From the NCBI RefSeq assembly GCF_030348505.1, contig NZ_JAUCFJ010000002.1:3786001-3850000 (forward strand): a stretch of 64,000 bases of DNA, read 5' to 3'. A program made the translations under genes and the position numbers. Below are positions 27,783 to 38,316 of the stretch, piece by piece. This DNA is from Lysinibacillus sp. G4S2 (GTDB taxonomy: Bacteria > Bacillota > Bacilli > Bacillales_A > Planococcaceae). How positions within the stretch are numbered: the stretch's first letter is position 1; the number at the start of each line of letters is the position of its first letter. Below the pieces are notes generated by a model that saw only the letters and a list, made by a program, of their open reading frames with translations, made no database searches and was not told the origin of the DNA.

Positions 27783-28697
27783 TTAGCCTAATTTATTATA
27801 CGCAACTGCAATTTTTGCCCCAACTACTGCATTATTTTTTACTAATGCAATATTGGCATCAAGGCTTTTACCTTCTGTTAATTCTTTAACTTTTCCAAGT
27901 AAGAATGGTGTCACGTTTTTACCTTGAATTCCGTTTTCTTCTGCTTCTACTAGAGCTTTTTCAATGATTTCTGTAATGAATGAATGTTCAAGTGCTTCAG
28001 ACTCTGGAATTGGGTTAGCAATGACTGCTCCACCTTTTAAGCCTAATTGCCATTTTGCACGTAGCATTTCTGCTACTTCCTCTGGCGTATCAATCTTGAA
28101 GTTTACATCAAAACCGCTTTGACGTGTGTAGAATGCTGGCAGTTCATCTGTACCGTATCCAACGACTGGTACACCTTTTGTTTCAAGATATTCTAAAGTT
28201 AAACCAATATCTAAAATGGACTTAGCACCCGCACAAATTACAGCAACATTTGTTTGTGCTAACTCTTCTAAGTCTGCTGAAATATCCATTGTTGTTTCAG
28301 CACCACGGTGTACACCACCGATACCGCCAGTTACAAAAATTTCGATATCAGCTAACTCTGCACAAATCATTGTTGCAGCTACAGTTGTCGCTCCTAATTT
28401 TTTTGTTGCTAAAAGATAGCCTAAGTCACGACGAGATGCTTTTGCTACACCTTGTGAATTACCGAACATTTCAAGTTCTTCATCTGATAAACCAATTTTG
28501 ATTTTCCCATCAATTAATGCAATAGTTGCAGGTACTGCACCATTATCACGAATAATTTGTTCTACTTCTCGTGCTGTTTTCACATTTTGTGGATATGGCA
28601 TTCCGTGAGAAATAATTGTTGATTCTAATGCTACGATTGGTAAACCTTTCGCTTGTCCTGCTTTTACTTCCTCTGATAATACGATGAATTCTTTCAT
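27783..28697 (-). CDS. psuG: Pseudouridine-5'-phosphate glycosidase
   Basis: 304 residues. It cleaves pseudouridine 5'-phosphate to uracil and ribose 5-phosphate. Recognisable stretches are [17 protein letters not shown] (about 25-41), [20 protein letters not shown] (about 128-147) and [19 protein letters not shown]. The ATG at 28697 has GGAGGAA upstream and lies 4 bp after psuK, so the two are coupled: PsuK makes the phosphate ester that PsuG cleaves. Confidence 0.94.
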   Translation of the reverse strand: MKEFIVLSEEVKAGQAKGLPIVALESTIISHGMPYPQNVKTAREVEQIIRDNGAVPATIALIDGKIKIGLSDEELEMFGNSQGVAKASRRDLGYLLATKKLGATTVAATMICAELADIEIFVTGGIGGVHRGAETTMDISADLEELAQTNVAVICAGAKSILDIGLTLEYLETKGVPVVGYGTDELPAFYTRQSGFDVNFKIDTPEEVAEMLRAKWQLGLKGGAVIANPIPESEALEHSFITEIIEKALVEAEENGIQGKNVTPFLLGKVKELTEGKSLDANIALVKNNAVVGAKIAVAYNKLG

Positions 28698-28701
28698 GTT
28701 G

Positions 28702-29793
28702 TTATTCCTCCATTTCACTGTTTAACAAATCAACTGATAGCTCAGGTCTTACCGTATATGGAGATGCAAGCGTATTTTTGGCATTTGTTAAGCCTGCATC
28801 AATACATGTTGCAAAGGATTGCCCAGTAAGCCAGCTATGGATCACAGCACTGACAAAGGCATCTCCTGCACCTGTCACATCTTCAATTTTTTCTATAGCT
28901 TTAGCTGCAAAATGATTTGGCTTCGTTGTAGTAGAAGCTGCATACACACCCTTACTACCAGCTGTAATAATGACATGCTCAGCACCTAGTGTAAGAAGTT
29001 GCTGTAAAGCCTTTTCGTAGTGTGCAGCATTTTCGATTTTATGACCTACAATCGTCTCTGCTTCATCTGTGTTACAAATAAACCATGTTACACCTTGCAA
29101 CGTATCCGGTAATCGATTCATTTTTGGCGAAGATACCGGTACGATGACAAATGGAATTTCGCGGGCAATCGACACCTGCTGAATGTAAGCTACTGTTTCC
29201 TTTGGACAATTTAAGTCCATAATAAAGCAGTCAGCATTCATCAGCATTGCCTCATGTTTTTTTAGCAAACTTGGCAATAAAAGATCATATACTTCCATGT
29301 TTGCTACCGCTAATGCTAGCTCGCCCTGCTCATCCATAACCGCAGTATAGGAACCCGTCGAAGCGTCAGGAAGTTGCTCCACATAACGTAAATTCATAAA
29401 TGGCTCTGAAGCTTCTTGGATTACTTGCCAATCAGCATCTTTGCCGGCAGTAGTCAGCAATGTAACCTGATGATTTAATCTGCCTAAGTTTTCAGCAATG
29501 TTTCGACCAACACCACCTACACTAAATGAAGAGCTAGCAGGATTGGATGTACCAAACTGTACGTTCCCCTTTACATGAAATTTTCGATCTAGATTTGCTC
29601 CACCGATACAAATAATTTCATTTTCCTCAGGCAAAATATATGCACGACCGACAATTTTCCCCTGCTTCGTTAAGCTCGACACTAAATTAGCAAGGACTGG
29701 TCGAGATAGTTTCATCTTATCTGCCATCTCTTGCTGAGACATAAACGGATTCTGGCGAATTAATGCAAGGACAGCCTGTTCTCTTTCATTCAT
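28702..29793 (-). CDS. psuK: Pseudouridine kinase with N-terminal helix-turn-helix
   Basis: 363 residues. An N-terminal winged helix (about 1-52, [20 protein letters not shown]) is fused to a PfkB/ribokinase domain (about 58-355). The kinase has [12 protein letters not shown] near its start, [13 protein letters not shown], and the anion-hole signature [13 protein letters not shown] (about 313-325). It phosphorylates pseudouridine for PsuG. Other PfkB members with such HTH segments suggest possible self-regulation. A perfect sigma-A promoter lies upstream, rich in AAACAAA motifs. Confidence 0.88.
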   Translation of the reverse strand: MNEREQAVLALIRQNPFMSQQEMADKMKLSRPVLANLVSSLTKQGKIVGRAYILPEENEIICIGGANLDRKFHVKGNVQFGTSNPASSSFSVGGVGRNIAENLGRLNHQVTLLTTAGKDADWQVIQEASEPFMNLRYVEQLPDASTGSYTAVMDEQGELALAVANMEVYDLLLPSLLKKHEAMLMNADCFIMDLNCPKETVAYIQQVSIAREIPFVIVPVSSPKMNRLPDTLQGVTWFICNTDEAETIVGHKIENAAHYEKALQQLLTLGAEHVIITAGSKGVYAASTTTKPNHFAAKAIEKIEDVTGAGDAFVSAVIHSWLTGQSFATCIDAGLTNAKNTLASPYTVRPELSVDLLNSEMEE

Positions 29794-29821
29794 AGCATCA
29801 CCTTTTATTATATTTGTTTAC

Positions 29822-29850
29822 ATTATAAACTTTTGTTTGTTTTATGTCAA
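29822..29850 (-). promoter_or_regulatory. Consensus promoter of psuK-psuG
   Basis: TTGACA (29845-29850), a 17-bp spacer and TATAAT (29822-29827) match the sigma-A consensus completely. AAACAAACAAAA in the spacer and TGTAAACAAAT after the -10, with TTTGTTT further upstream, could be a repressor site. Confidence 0.85.
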
Positions 29851-29864
29851 AAAGTTTTTTAAAC

Positions 29865-29904
29865 AAAAAAGTTAAAGCCCATATGTTAGTGGCTTCAACT
29901 TTTT
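29865..29904. terminator. Bidirectional hairpin upstream of psuK
   Basis: AAAAAGTTAAAGCC pairs with GGCTTCAACTTTTT. It insulates the psuK promoter from the repeat-rich region to its right. Confidence 0.65.
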
Positions 29905-29974
29905 GTTGTGATAACTATTACTTAGATGAAATTAAGGTGTCGTATATAATATAGATCTCTTCGGCAAAACGAAG

Positions 29975-30034
29975 GCATGATTTCCGTTCCGACTGGACGG
30001 TTTCCTGGGGCGTCTAGCTGGAACGAGGATCAAC
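29975..30034. repeat. REP-like palindrome copy
   Basis: TGATTTCCGTTCCGACTGGA, GGTTTCCTGGGGCGTC and TAGCTGGAACGAGGATCAAC; same layout as 18105-18164. Confidence 0.78.
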
Positions 30035-30102
30035 CATTTCGTATAGTGTGTATCTTCTGGTATGCACGCTAATTCATAGTGATAAAACGAAACTTCAGCA
30101 AT

Positions 30103-30408
30103 ATGTTTATCTGTACGAAAGCGTAGTGCAACGTAGCGACAGCAACAATATGTTTATCTGTGCGAAAGCGGCGTAGTGCAACGTAGCGACAGCAACAATA
30201 TGTTTATTCAGCGAAAGCGGCGTAGTGCAACGTAGCGACAGCAACAATATGTTTATCTGTGCGAAAGTATAGTGCAACGTAGCTACAGCAACAATGTTTT
30301 TCATGTGCGAAAGCGAAGCGGCAGCAACAACAAATGTTTTCTGTGCGAAAGCGGAGCGGCAAAAACAACAAATGTTTTCTGTGCGAAAGCGGAGCGGCAA
30401 AAACAACA
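30103..30408. repeat. Tandem GCGAAAGCG repeat block, about seven units
   Basis: Imperfect units of roughly 38-52 bp. The first four contain GCGAAAG plus GTAGTGCAACGTAG, a CGACAGCAAC-like segment and an AATATGTTTAT linker; the last three contain GCGAAAGCGGAGCGGCA with an AACAAATGTTTTCTGT linker. It is the largest block of this family in the window. The overlapping short ORFs on both strands are products of the repeats. Confidence 0.8.
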
Positions 30409-30441
30409 GCTGATGAAGTGGCTCGACGATTAAAAATGCCA

Positions 30442-30525
30442 ATCGCTGATAAAATACTGAGAATCGCTGATAAATACATGATTATCGCTGATAAAATGCC
30501 GAGAATCGCTGATAACTACACGAAA
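30442..30525. repeat. 21-bp repeat array, four units
   Basis: ATCGCTGATAA begins at 30442, 30463, 30484 and 30505, an exact 21-bp spacing, with the last ten bases of each unit variable. Confidence 0.85.
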
Positions 30526-30695
30526 ATTTGGAAATCACCCCCCCGTTACGATGATGGCATCTTCTTTATTTAATAACTCCAAAAATGACTTTATTGCTTA
30601 ATTGATAAGCATTTCATTTTCTTCATAATTTCTCAATAGTTTGGCTCTTCTCCATAAAGCGTAGTTGATTTCTTTGAGAGAAAGAGCTTGTTTTT

Positions 30696-30803
30696 CGATA
30701 AAAGCCCAAAAAGTTACGATAAAATGAGATTTTGTTTCGATAAAAGCTCAAATAATTTCGATAAATAGCGATTTTGTTTCGATAAATCTTCAAAGTTTTC
30801 CTA
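30696..30803. repeat. 21-bp repeat array, about five units
   Basis: CGATAAA begins at 30696, 30717, 30738, 30759 and 30780, and CTATAAA at 30801, all exactly 21 bp apart. Alternate units share ends such as GATTTTGTTT. The array lies between the apt terminator and the array at 30442. Confidence 0.85.
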
Positions 30804-30811
30804 TAAAACAG

Positions 30812-30847
30812 CAAAAAAAAGCGCCACAAGGAAGTGACGCTTTTTGC
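30812..30847 (-). terminator. apt terminator
   Basis: On the minus strand AAAAAGCGTCAC pairs with GTGGCGCTTTTT, continuing in T's, 30-60 bp after the apt stop. Confidence 0.85.
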
Positions 30848-30876
30848 TTTCTTTAAAATAAGAAACTCGATCATTA

Positions 30877-31389
30877 TTAATATTGAATAAGTGTTTTTAT
30901 GTTTAAGTCACCAATTTTTGCACGACCGTTTAGCTCAGTTAACTCGATAAGGAAAGCACAGCCAACAACCTGCCCACCTAATTGTTCAACTAAACGAACT
31001 GTCGCTTCAATTGTACCGCCAGTCGCAAGCAAGTCATCACAGATTAATACTTTTTGACCTGGTTTAATCGCATCTTTGTGCATTGTTAATGTATCTTTAC
31101 CGTACTCAAGTCCATAGTCAGCACTTATCACTTCACGTGGTAATTTCCCTGGCTTACGAACAGGCGCAAAACCAATTTCAAGCGCATAAGCAACGGGGCA
31201 TCCGATAATGAAGCCACGAGCCTCAGGACCAACCACAATTTCAGCACCTAGTTCTTTTGCGTAATTTACAATTTGATCTGTTGCATATTTGTATGCAGGA
31301 CCGTTATCCATAATTGTTGTTATATCTTTGAAGCTGATGCCCTCTTTCGGCCAGTTTTCAACCGTTGTTACGTATTGCTTTAAATCCAT
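30877..31389 (-). CDS. apt: Adenine phosphoribosyltransferase
   Basis: 170 residues, the family length. It converts adenine plus PRPP to AMP. It starts [20 protein letters not shown] at 31389, with AGGAGGA upstream. The PRPP-binding signature [13 protein letters not shown] lies at about 119-131. It follows recJ at 34 bp and is probably cotranscribed with it. Confidence 0.96.
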   Translation of the reverse strand: MDLKQYVTTVENWPKEGISFKDITTIMDNGPAYKYATDQIVNYAKELGAEIVVGPEARGFIIGCPVAYALEIGFAPVRKPGKLPREVISADYGLEYGKDTLTMHKDAIKPGQKVLICDDLLATGGTIEATVRLVEQLGGQVVGCAFLIELTELNGRAKIGDLNIKTLIQY

Positions 31390-31423
31390 GTTATTGTTCC
31401 TCCTACGAAACTTTTTTCGTATA

Positions 31424-33742
31424 TTAATGTAATCGTTCATCAAACCATTGTTTTAATTCTATATAAGGGGCATATACAAGCTTTTGCTCCATTTCAATCT
31501 GTTCTGAACGTTGTTTGTAAGACGACGCCTCTGTAAGTGCTTGTTTTGGTGCATCCACATTGACAGTCGTCAGTCCACTCTCCATTTTAACAAAATCAAG
31601 CTCAAAAAACACCTGTGTCATAAATTTTAAGGCATCTAATGGCCAACCTGTATGCTTTGCTAATTCAGCCAAATGCATATTTAATGGGAAAGCAGGACGA
31701 TTTTTTAAAAACTTATAATACCAAGAGAATTGCTCACGTGTAGGCAATCCATTGAAATACTGAGAATCAGGCATGTAAAAATGTGCATAAATACGAGAAG
31801 GTGCTGCTTTTCGTAAAACACTTTCTAACATTTGAACATTTTGTGGCAAATCTAGTAATACGAGATAATTACTTTGAACTACATTCGAAAGCATAGGATC
31901 AACTGCTAGAATCGGCACACCAATCAGAGACTGATAATAGGTCACCGTTTCTGAACGGAAGGCAATAAATGTCGCCTCCTCTTTCGGGACCGTATTTAAC
32001 CAGCGTGATGTTTGGCGAATACCACGAATATCAAACAATTGCCACTCAGTTGTTTGAACATCCTCAATCATAAACTGTGCTTTTTTACGTCCCTGCCACT
32101 CGTTAATTTGTAAATCTCCTGTAAATGATACTTTTATTCCATATGTTAATTCATCGTGTAGATGTCCTTTATTAAAGCCGACACTATCTAATTTTTCATA
32201 GCCATCCGTCAATTCCATTTTAATATGATTTTCGGCTGCTCCAATTTTTCGCATGGAGGCTATCTCCACATCTTCAAGCACATAAATAGGCTTCGGAAAA
32301 TCCGTACCATATGGACCAAGCGTAGAAATTTCTTCAATGGCATCTGCTGAAATTTCATCAAGCTTTAAAGGTATATCAATATTAAGTACAGGTGTCAATT
32401 GCTCTTCTGATAAACAAGCTCTTGCTTGAGCATTTAAGCGTGATCTTAATTCATCAACATTTTCACTAGATAATGTCATCCCTGCCGCCATAGGATGCCC
32501 ACCAAAATGAGGCAATATATCTCGGTTTTTCGCTAGTTCATTATACAAATGGAAACCTTCAATACTACGAGCAGAGCCTTTAGCTGTTCCTTTTTCATAG
32601 TCTAGTGATAGTACAATTGTTGGACGATAATATAGCTCGACAAGACGAGATGCGACAATCCCTACGACTCCAGCATTCCAGCCTTCCCCAGCAATAACTA
32701 AAACGAGTGAATCCCCGATTTTTTTATCCGATTCAATGAGAGCAATCGCCTCATCCGTAATACTCTTTACAATATCTTTGCGTTCACTATTACACGCATT
32801 CAGTTGTTTTGCCAATGCTGTTGCCGTAGCATTATCCTCAGCCATTAATAGGTTTACACCTGGTGCCGCTTCTCCGAGTCGACCAACTGCATTTAAGCGC
32901 GGTCCAAAGTAAAAACCGATTGTTTCTTCACTGATTTTGGCTTGCTCTGCACTTGCTACTTCACACATTGCCTGTACCCAAGGGCTGAGTGAACGTCGCA
33001 TTTCTTCTATTCCTCGCTTTACAAGGTAGCGGTTTTCATCAACTAATGGCACTAAATCAGCTACTGTTCCAACAGCTACATATTCAATTAAATGCGTTGG
33101 CAGTTCTCCGTATAGAGCATGCGCTAACTTAAACGCTACACCCACACCTGCTAGCTCGCCAAATGGATAATGTCCTTCTGGTATACGAGGATGTAATATA
33201 ATATCCGCAGGTGGTAATTCATCGCCTGGTTCATGGTGATCTGTAACGATAACATCCATACCTAGTTCCTTCGCTACACGAATTGGTTCAATACCAGAAA
33301 TACCATTATCAACTGTAATAATTAACTGAACACCCTCGTCATGAGCTTCACGAAATAGCGTTTCGTTTGGTCCATAGCCATGCATAAAACGATTCGGTAT
33401 TTTAAACGACACATCAGCACCGAGATCAAGCAACACATTAAGCATCACTGTCGTGCTTGTGACCCCATCGGCGTCATAATCGCCATATACAAGGATTTTC
33501 TCTCCGTTTTCAAGCGCTTGCTCAATACGTGCCACAGCTTCTGCCATGCCGTGCATTAAAAACGGGTCATGGATACTTGCTTCTGTCATATTTAATAAGC
33601 TCTCTGCGTCAGCAGTTGTTTCACAGCCTCGTGCAGCTAAAATTTTCGCTGCAATCGCAGAAAGTTGTAGGTCATTTTGTAATGTTTGGACAAGCATTGC
33701 GTCTGGACGCTCTACCTGCCATCTTTTTTTCGATAGAATCAT
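31424..33742 (-). CDS. recJ: Single-stranded-DNA exonuclease RecJ
   Basis: 772 residues. DHH-family motifs are [16 protein letters not shown] (about 81-96), [22 protein letters not shown] (about 158-169) and, in the DHHA1 region, [15 protein letters not shown]. The extra C-terminal domain is typical of Bacillus RecJ. It degrades single-stranded DNA 5' to 3' in recombination and repair. Its own ATG has AAGGAAGTG upstream. In B. subtilis secDF lies next upstream; here the trp operon and a chemoreceptor gene intervene. Confidence 0.95.
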   Translation of the reverse strand: MILSKKRWQVERPDAMLVQTLQNDLQLSAIAAKILAARGCETTADAESLLNMTEASIHDPFLMHGMAEAVARIEQALENGEKILVYGDYDADGVTSTTVMLNVLLDLGADVSFKIPNRFMHGYGPNETLFREAHDEGVQLIITVDNGISGIEPIRVAKELGMDVIVTDHHEPGDELPPADIILHPRIPEGHYPFGELAGVGVAFKLAHALYGELPTHLIEYVAVGTVADLVPLVDENRYLVKRGIEEMRRSLSPWVQAMCEVASAEQAKISEETIGFYFGPRLNAVGRLGEAAPGVNLLMAEDNATATALAKQLNACNSERKDIVKSITDEAIALIESDKKIGDSLVLVIAGEGWNAGVVGIVASRLVELYYRPTIVLSLDYEKGTAKGSARSIEGFHLYNELAKNRDILPHFGGHPMAAGMTLSSENVDELRSRLNAQARACLSEEQLTPVLNIDIPLKLDEISADAIEEISTLGPYGTDFPKPIYVLEDVEIASMRKIGAAENHIKMELTDGYEKLDSVGFNKGHLHDELTYGIKVSFTGDLQINEWQGRKKAQFMIEDVQTTEWQLFDIRGIRQTSRWLNTVPKEEATFIAFRSETVTYYQSLIGVPILAVDPMLSNVVQSNYLVLLDLPQNVQMLESVLRKAAPSRIYAHFYMPDSQYFNGLPTREQFSWYYKFLKNRPAFPLNMHLAELAKHTGWPLDALKFMTQVFFELDFVKMESGLTTVNVDAPKQALTEASSYKQRSEQIEMEQKLVYAPYIELKQWFDERLH

Positions 33743-33869
33743 CTTTTCACTTCCTTACGAAGGCTATTATACCGAAAATCTAGCCTGTCCGCACTATCCA
33801 TCAGATTGATAGTTTTATCCTTCCGATTCTCCATTCAATCCGCCAGCTATACTTTTCTAACCGACTCAC

Positions 33870-33902
33870 AAAAAAAGCCTACTCTTTTAAAGAGTAGACT
33901 TC
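33870..33902 (-). terminator. trp operon terminator
   Basis: CTACTCTTT and AAAGAGTAG pair across 33879-33897, overlapping the trpA stop; the minus-strand transcript then reads GGCTTTTTTT. Confidence 0.85.
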
Positions 33903-34678
33903 TCATGATCACCTTTTGAAGCAGACACTAATGCCTCGACCTTCTCCAAATTCCCTTCATGCAATGCTGTCACTATCGCACTGCCAACAATCACGCCATC
34001 ACTAAGTGTACCCATGCTTACCACCTGCTCAGGGGTTGAGATTCCAAAGCCAGCAAGTACTGGTATTTGACTTGCTTCACGTAAGCGTGCAAAATGACCG
34101 TCTAAATCATTCGCAAAGCTTGTGCGGGCCCCTGTGATTCCATTGACTGTCACAGCATAGACAAAGCCTTGACTGGCAGCTGCAATACGTGCAATTCGCT
34201 CTGGAGGGCTTGTTAATGATACAAGCTGGACAATGTCGATACCATAAGGATTTAATTCATCATGTAAAATAGCACTTTCCTCTAGCGGTACATCAGGAAC
34301 GATTAACCCTTTAACGCCCCCTGCCACACAAGCCTTAGCAAATGCCTCTAACCCAAAAGCTAACACAGGATTAAAATAAGTCATGACAACTAACGGAACT
34401 TGAATTTCTTCTTTAAATGAAGCTAATTCTGCTAGCACTTTACGTAATGTCACACCTTCTGCTAAAGCCCGTTCACCAGCCTGCTCTATCGTCGGTCCAT
34501 CCGCTACAGGATCCGTGAATGGTATACCAACCTCAATTGCCGTTACACCCATTTGCTGTAGCTTCAGAATCGTTGGCTTCAAAGTTTCCAGACCCCCATC
34601 GCCAGCCATAATATATGGTACGAATGCTTTATTACCAGAAACCTTTGTTTGTTCAATTGCCAGCTGTAGTGTTGTCAT
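33887..34678 (-). CDS. trpA: Tryptophan synthase alpha chain
   Basis: 263 residues. It releases indole from indole-3-glycerol phosphate and channels it to TrpB. The catalytic Glu is in AIEVGIPFTDPVADGPTIEQ (about 46-65), which also contains the catalytic Asp; YVTVNGITG-like AVTVNGITGAR (about 177) and the phosphate site GFGISTPEQV are present. It starts one base from the trpB stop and is the last gene of trpEDCFBA. Confidence 0.96.
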   Translation of the reverse strand: MTTLQLAIEQTKVSGNKAFVPYIMAGDGGLETLKPTILKLQQMGVTAIEVGIPFTDPVADGPTIEQAGERALAEGVTLRKVLAELASFKEEIQVPLVVMTYFNPVLAFGLEAFAKACVAGGVKGLIVPDVPLEESAILHDELNPYGIDIVQLVSLTSPPERIARIAAASQGFVYAVTVNGITGARTSFANDLDGHFARLREASQIPVLAGFGISTPEQVVSMGTLSDGVIVGSAIVTALHEGNLEKVEALVSASKGDHEKSTL

Positions 34679-35886
34679 TATAGATCTCCTCCTAACGCTT
34701 TACGGACAGTATGAACATCCTTATCTCCTCGGCCAGATAAACACACAACAATGATGTCATCAGTAGACATTGTCTTCGCAATTTTTGCCGTATAGGCAAT
34801 GGCATGCGAACTTTCTAGCGCAGGTAGTATACCTTCTGTTCTACTTAGTAGCTGCAAGCCTTCAAGTGCTTCACTATCTGTAATAGAATCAAATTTAGCA
34901 CGCCCAATATCATGTAAATAACAATGCTCTGGACCTTTCCCAGGATAATCTAGACCAGCTGATATAGAATGTGCCTCCTGCACAAAGCCATTTTCATCTT
35001 GTAATAAATACATGTATGCACCATGTAACACGCCTAACTGACCACCTGCAATTGCTGCTGCATGCTTCCCTGTCTCAATACCACTTCCCGCAGCCTCTAC
35101 TCCGTATAGCGCCACAGTTTCATCATCAACAAAAGGATGAAAAATACCGATTGCATTACTACCACCGCCTATGCAAGCAACGATTGCATCTGGTAAACGT
35201 CCTTCCTTTTGTAAGATTTGCTCTCTAGTTTCTACACCAATTATACGCTGGAAATCCCTTACGATTTTCGGAAATGGATGTGGTCCTAAAGCTGAGCCCA
35301 AAATATAATGAGTATCCTCAACATTTGTCACCCAGTAGCGTAGTGCTGCATTGACAGCATCCTTCAATGTTTTTGAACCTGTTTCTACAGACTCTACTTT
35401 TGTACCGAGTAACTCCATGCGAAACACATTCAACTGTTGGCGTTCTATATCCTCTGCGCCCATAAATACAACACATTCAAGATTCAATAAAGCGCATGCA
35501 GTTGCAGTTGCTACCCCGTGCTGCCCTGCACCTGTTTCAGCTACAATTTTCTTTTTACCCATTCGTTTTGCAAGAAGCGCTTGGCCAATCGCATTATTTA
35601 TCTTATGGGCTCCAGTGTGATTTAAATCTTCACGCTTTAAATAAATCTTCGCTCCATCTAGTGCTTTTGTTAAATTTTCCGCGTAGTACAAAGGCGTCTC
35701 ACGACCAACATATTGTTGTAAATAATAGGCAAGCTCATCCGTAAATGTTTGATCATTCATCGCCTCATCATAAGCCGTCTCTAATTCCAACAAAGCCGTC
35801 ATTAATGTTTCCGGAACAAATTGTCCACCAAATTTCCCGTAACGCCCTTCCTTTGTGGGTACACTATTTGCAATTGAATTCGCCAT
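34678..35886 (-). CDS. trpB: Tryptophan synthase beta chain
   Basis: 402 residues, a PLP enzyme joining indole and serine. The PLP lysine lies in [14 protein letters not shown] (about 90), the substrate loop in [13 protein letters not shown], and the phosphate-binding glycines in [13 protein letters not shown] (about 235-247). Its start abuts the trpF stop and its stop overlaps the trpA start. Confidence 0.97.
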   Translation of the reverse strand: MANSIANSVPTKEGRYGKFGGQFVPETLMTALLELETAYDEAMNDQTFTDELAYYLQQYVGRETPLYYAENLTKALDGAKIYLKREDLNHTGAHKINNAIGQALLAKRMGKKKIVAETGAGQHGVATATACALLNLECVVFMGAEDIERQQLNVFRMELLGTKVESVETGSKTLKDAVNAALRYWVTNVEDTHYILGSALGPHPFPKIVRDFQRIIGVETREQILQKEGRLPDAIVACIGGGSNAIGIFHPFVDDETVALYGVEAAGSGIETGKHAAAIAGGQLGVLHGAYMYLLQDENGFVQEAHSISAGLDYPGKGPEHCYLHDIGRAKFDSITDSEALEGLQLLSRTEGILPALESSHAIAYTAKIAKTMSTDDIIVVCLSGRGDKDVHTVRKALGGDL

Positions 35887-36500
35887 TATGCTCTCCCCTT
35901 CTTTACTGACTGTATAAATGCGTTTATTTTTGCTATGTCTTTTATACCTTCTGTCTCCACACCACTCGAAACATCTACCATAAATGGCGACACAAGTGAC
36001 ACGGCTTCTTCAATATTTTTAGCTTGCAAACCACCCGCTAAAATTAACTTTTCTCGCGGAATCCCTACCATTTCAAGAAGAGTCCAATCGAACGTGTGAC
36101 CACTTCCTCCTTTAAAATCTGTTCCTGGTGCATCAAATAAGTAATAATCTACATCATAGTTAACAGCCGCCTGAACATCTTTAGCCCCCCGTACGGATAA
36201 TGCTTTAATAGCTGGATAGCCTTGCTCACGAATAAAATCTGGTGTTTCCTCCCCGTGATACTGCACATAATCTAAAGGTACGTTTTCCACTGCAGTTCGT
36301 AATTCCTCTGCGCTTGGATTAACAAAAACACCGATTTTTAATATCCCTTCTGGCACATGTTTTGCTAATTGCTGTGCCTGTTCAACCGTCACCTGGCGTT
36401 TACTTGGTGCAAAGACAAAACCAATTGCATCCGCTCCTGCCTCTACTGCTGTCTGCACATGCTGTTGTTCCTTCAGTCCACAAATCTTTACCTTTGTCAT
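35886..36500 (-). CDS. trpF: Phosphoribosylanthranilate isomerase
   Basis: 204 residues, a TIM barrel. The catalytic Cys and substrate contacts are in [13 protein letters not shown] (Cys 7) and [16 protein letters not shown] (about 24-39); the catalytic Asp is in [20 protein letters not shown]. It overlaps trpC by 4 nt. Confidence 0.95.
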   Translation of the reverse strand: MTKVKICGLKEQQHVQTAVEAGADAIGFVFAPSKRQVTVEQAQQLAKHVPEGILKIGVFVNPSAEELRTAVENVPLDYVQYHGEETPDFIREQGYPAIKALSVRGAKDVQAAVNYDVDYYLFDAPGTDFKGGSGHTFDWTLLEMVGIPREKLILAGGLQAKNIEEAVSLVSPFMVDVSSGVETEGIKDIAKINAFIQSVKKGRA

Positions 36501-37288
36501 ACAGATGCCTCCAACTTATTGACTTGTAAAGTTTTTAGAGCAGTACCTGCATCTCCACTGCGCATTAATGATTCACCTACAAGAACGCCACTAGCTCCCA
36601 TGGCTGCCACCGTTTTTGCATCTTTCTGTGTCCAAATACCGCTTTCACTTATTAATACTTTCTCTTTATCGAACGGAAAAGCTTCAGCAATTTCACGTGT
36701 ACGTTCTAAGCTCACCTCAAACGTACGTAAGTCGCGGTTATTGACGCCAATCAGTTTGGCACCTACTGCAAGAGCACGTTCAAGCTCCACAAGATCATGC
36801 ACCTCAACTAACACCTCTAGATTTAAGCCTGTTGCATAGCTATACAGGTCACGTAATGCCTCATCTGTTAACGCGGCTACTATTAGCAAAATGATAGATG
36901 CACCCGATGCCTTTGCAAATCGAATTTGCACACGATCGATCATAAAATCCTTACAAAGAAGTGGCGTTTGTACAGCATTTGCAACTGCGGCTAAATCATC
37001 AAAGGAACCTTGAAAAAACTTTTTATCTGTTAAAACAGAAATAGCCGCTGCCCCTGCTTCGGCATAAATTTTTGCTTGTGCCACTGGATCTGCACCTTCT
37101 GCGATTAGACCCTTCGAAGGGGAAGCACGCTTCATTTCAGAAATGACCTGTAATATTTCAGCTTGTCGCAAGGTCTCAAATAATGATGGACGCGTTTTTT
37201 CTGTAAAGTTCGCTAATGGGTCAGGCTGTTCAAGTAAAGCACTAACTTCTATCTTTTTTTGTTCGAGAATTTTATTTAAAATATTCAT
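36497..37288 (-). CDS. trpC: Indole-3-glycerol-phosphate synthase
   Basis: 263 residues, a TIM barrel. Signature stretches are VISEMKRASPSKGLI (about 49-63), PLLCKDFMID (about 109), LIGVNNRDLRTFEV and VLISESGIWTQKD. It overlaps trpD by 4 nt and trpF by 4 nt, so the operon is tightly coupled. Confidence 0.95.
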   Translation of the reverse strand: MNILNKILEQKKIEVSALLEQPDPLANFTEKTRPSLFETLRQAEILQVISEMKRASPSKGLIAEGADPVAQAKIYAEAGAAAISVLTDKKFFQGSFDDLAAVANAVQTPLLCKDFMIDRVQIRFAKASGASIILLIVAALTDEALRDLYSYATGLNLEVLVEVHDLVELERALAVGAKLIGVNNRDLRTFEVSLERTREIAEAFPFDKEKVLISESGIWTQKDAKTVAAMGASGVLVGESLMRSGDAGTALKTLQVNKLEASV

Positions 37289-38316
37289 TGTCGGACCTCC
37301 ACTTCTTTAATGTTCTCACTATAAGCAACGACTGCCTCTAATTTTTGACGTGCACGACCACTAAAAATACTATCCTTCGCCATTTCTACACCTTCTTTAA
37401 CGGTTTCAGCAATTCCATAGCTGAACAATCCAATACCAACATTCAATAGAACTGTGTCAAAATAAGCACTTTGTTCGCCAGCTAATAATTTACGCATAAT
37501 AGCAGCATTTTCATCTGCATTGCCTCCACGAATAGCCTCTATTGGTGCATAGCTGAGACCCGCTTCCTCTGCAGTTAGAGAAAATGGAATTAAGTCTCCC
37601 TTATCTACTAAGACAAAAGTATTTTGACCAGCTAATGACGCTTCATCTAAACCTAGTGGACCAGAAACGACCATTGCACGTTCACGCCCGAGCATTTGTA
37701 AGACGGAAGCATACTCCATGACAAAATTAGGACGATTAATGCCTGTAAATTGCGTTGATAAGGGCACTGGATTCGTAAGTGGACCGACGAGATTAAAAAT
37801 AGTTGGCTTACCCAGTGCTCGACGAACCTCTCCAATTCGCTTTAATTTCGGATGCACATTTGGAGCATATAAAAAAGCAATTCCTTCTTTCTCTAACAGA
37901 TCAACAGTTTGTTCAATGGAAATATTCGTATGAATCCCGAGCGCTTCCAAAACATCAGAGCTTCCAGATGCCGAAGAAATTTTACGATTGCCGTGCTTCG
38001 CCATTTTGACACCTGCCCCCGCTAATACAAAGGCGCAAGCTGTACTTATATTAAATGTATTAAGACCATCGCCACCAGTACCGCAATTATCCATATAGAT
38101 CCCTTTTTTTGCTGGTACATCTAGTGCAAACGAACGCATAATTGTTGCTAATGCCGCTACTTCATGTGCAGTTTCACCTTTCACTGATAATACTTGTAAA
38201 AAACTTGCGATATCTTCTTTCGGTGTGTCATCTTGAAACATCCATTTTGCTGCTTGTAGCATTTCCTCATACATTAAATGCTCTCGCTGCTGTACTTTTT
38301 GACGAATATCCTCCAT
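37285..38316 (-). CDS. trpD: Anthranilate phosphoribosyltransferase
   Basis: 343 residues. The PRPP-binding loop DNCGTGGDGLNTFNISTACA (about 77-96) and the anthranilate/Mg region AKHGNRKISSASGSSDVLEA (about 106-125) are intact. Its ATG overlaps the trpE stop (TAATG). There is no trpG between trpE and trpD; the glutamine amidotransferase subunit must come from elsewhere, as in B. subtilis where PabA serves. Confidence 0.95.
   Translation of the reverse strand: MEDIRQKVQQREHLMYEEMLQAAKWMFQDDTPKEDIASFLQVLSVKGETAHEVAALATIMRSFALDVPAKKGIYMDNCGTGGDGLNTFNISTACAFVLAGAGVKMAKHGNRKISSASGSSDVLEALGIHTNISIEQTVDLLEKEGIAFLYAPNVHPKLKRIGEVRRALGKPTIFNLVGPLTNPVPLSTQFTGINRPNFVMEYASVLQMLGRERAMVVSGPLGLDEASLAGQNTFVLVDKGDLIPFSLTAEEAGLSYAPIEAIRGGNADENAAIMRKLLAGEQSAYFDTVLLNVGIGLFSYGIAETVKEGVEMAKDSIFSGRARQKLEAVVAYSENIKEVEVRQ

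Noticed and set aside
30107..30573. Several 79-111 codon frames on both strands
   Set aside because: They lie entirely in the GCGAAAGCG tandem block and the adjacent 21-bp array, lack ribosome sites and read as repeats of the same peptide.
30623..30874. 83-codon minus-strand frame with FYRNKIS-like heptads
   Set aside because: It coincides with the 21-bp CGATAAA array and the apt terminator, and the heptad pattern is produced by the DNA period.
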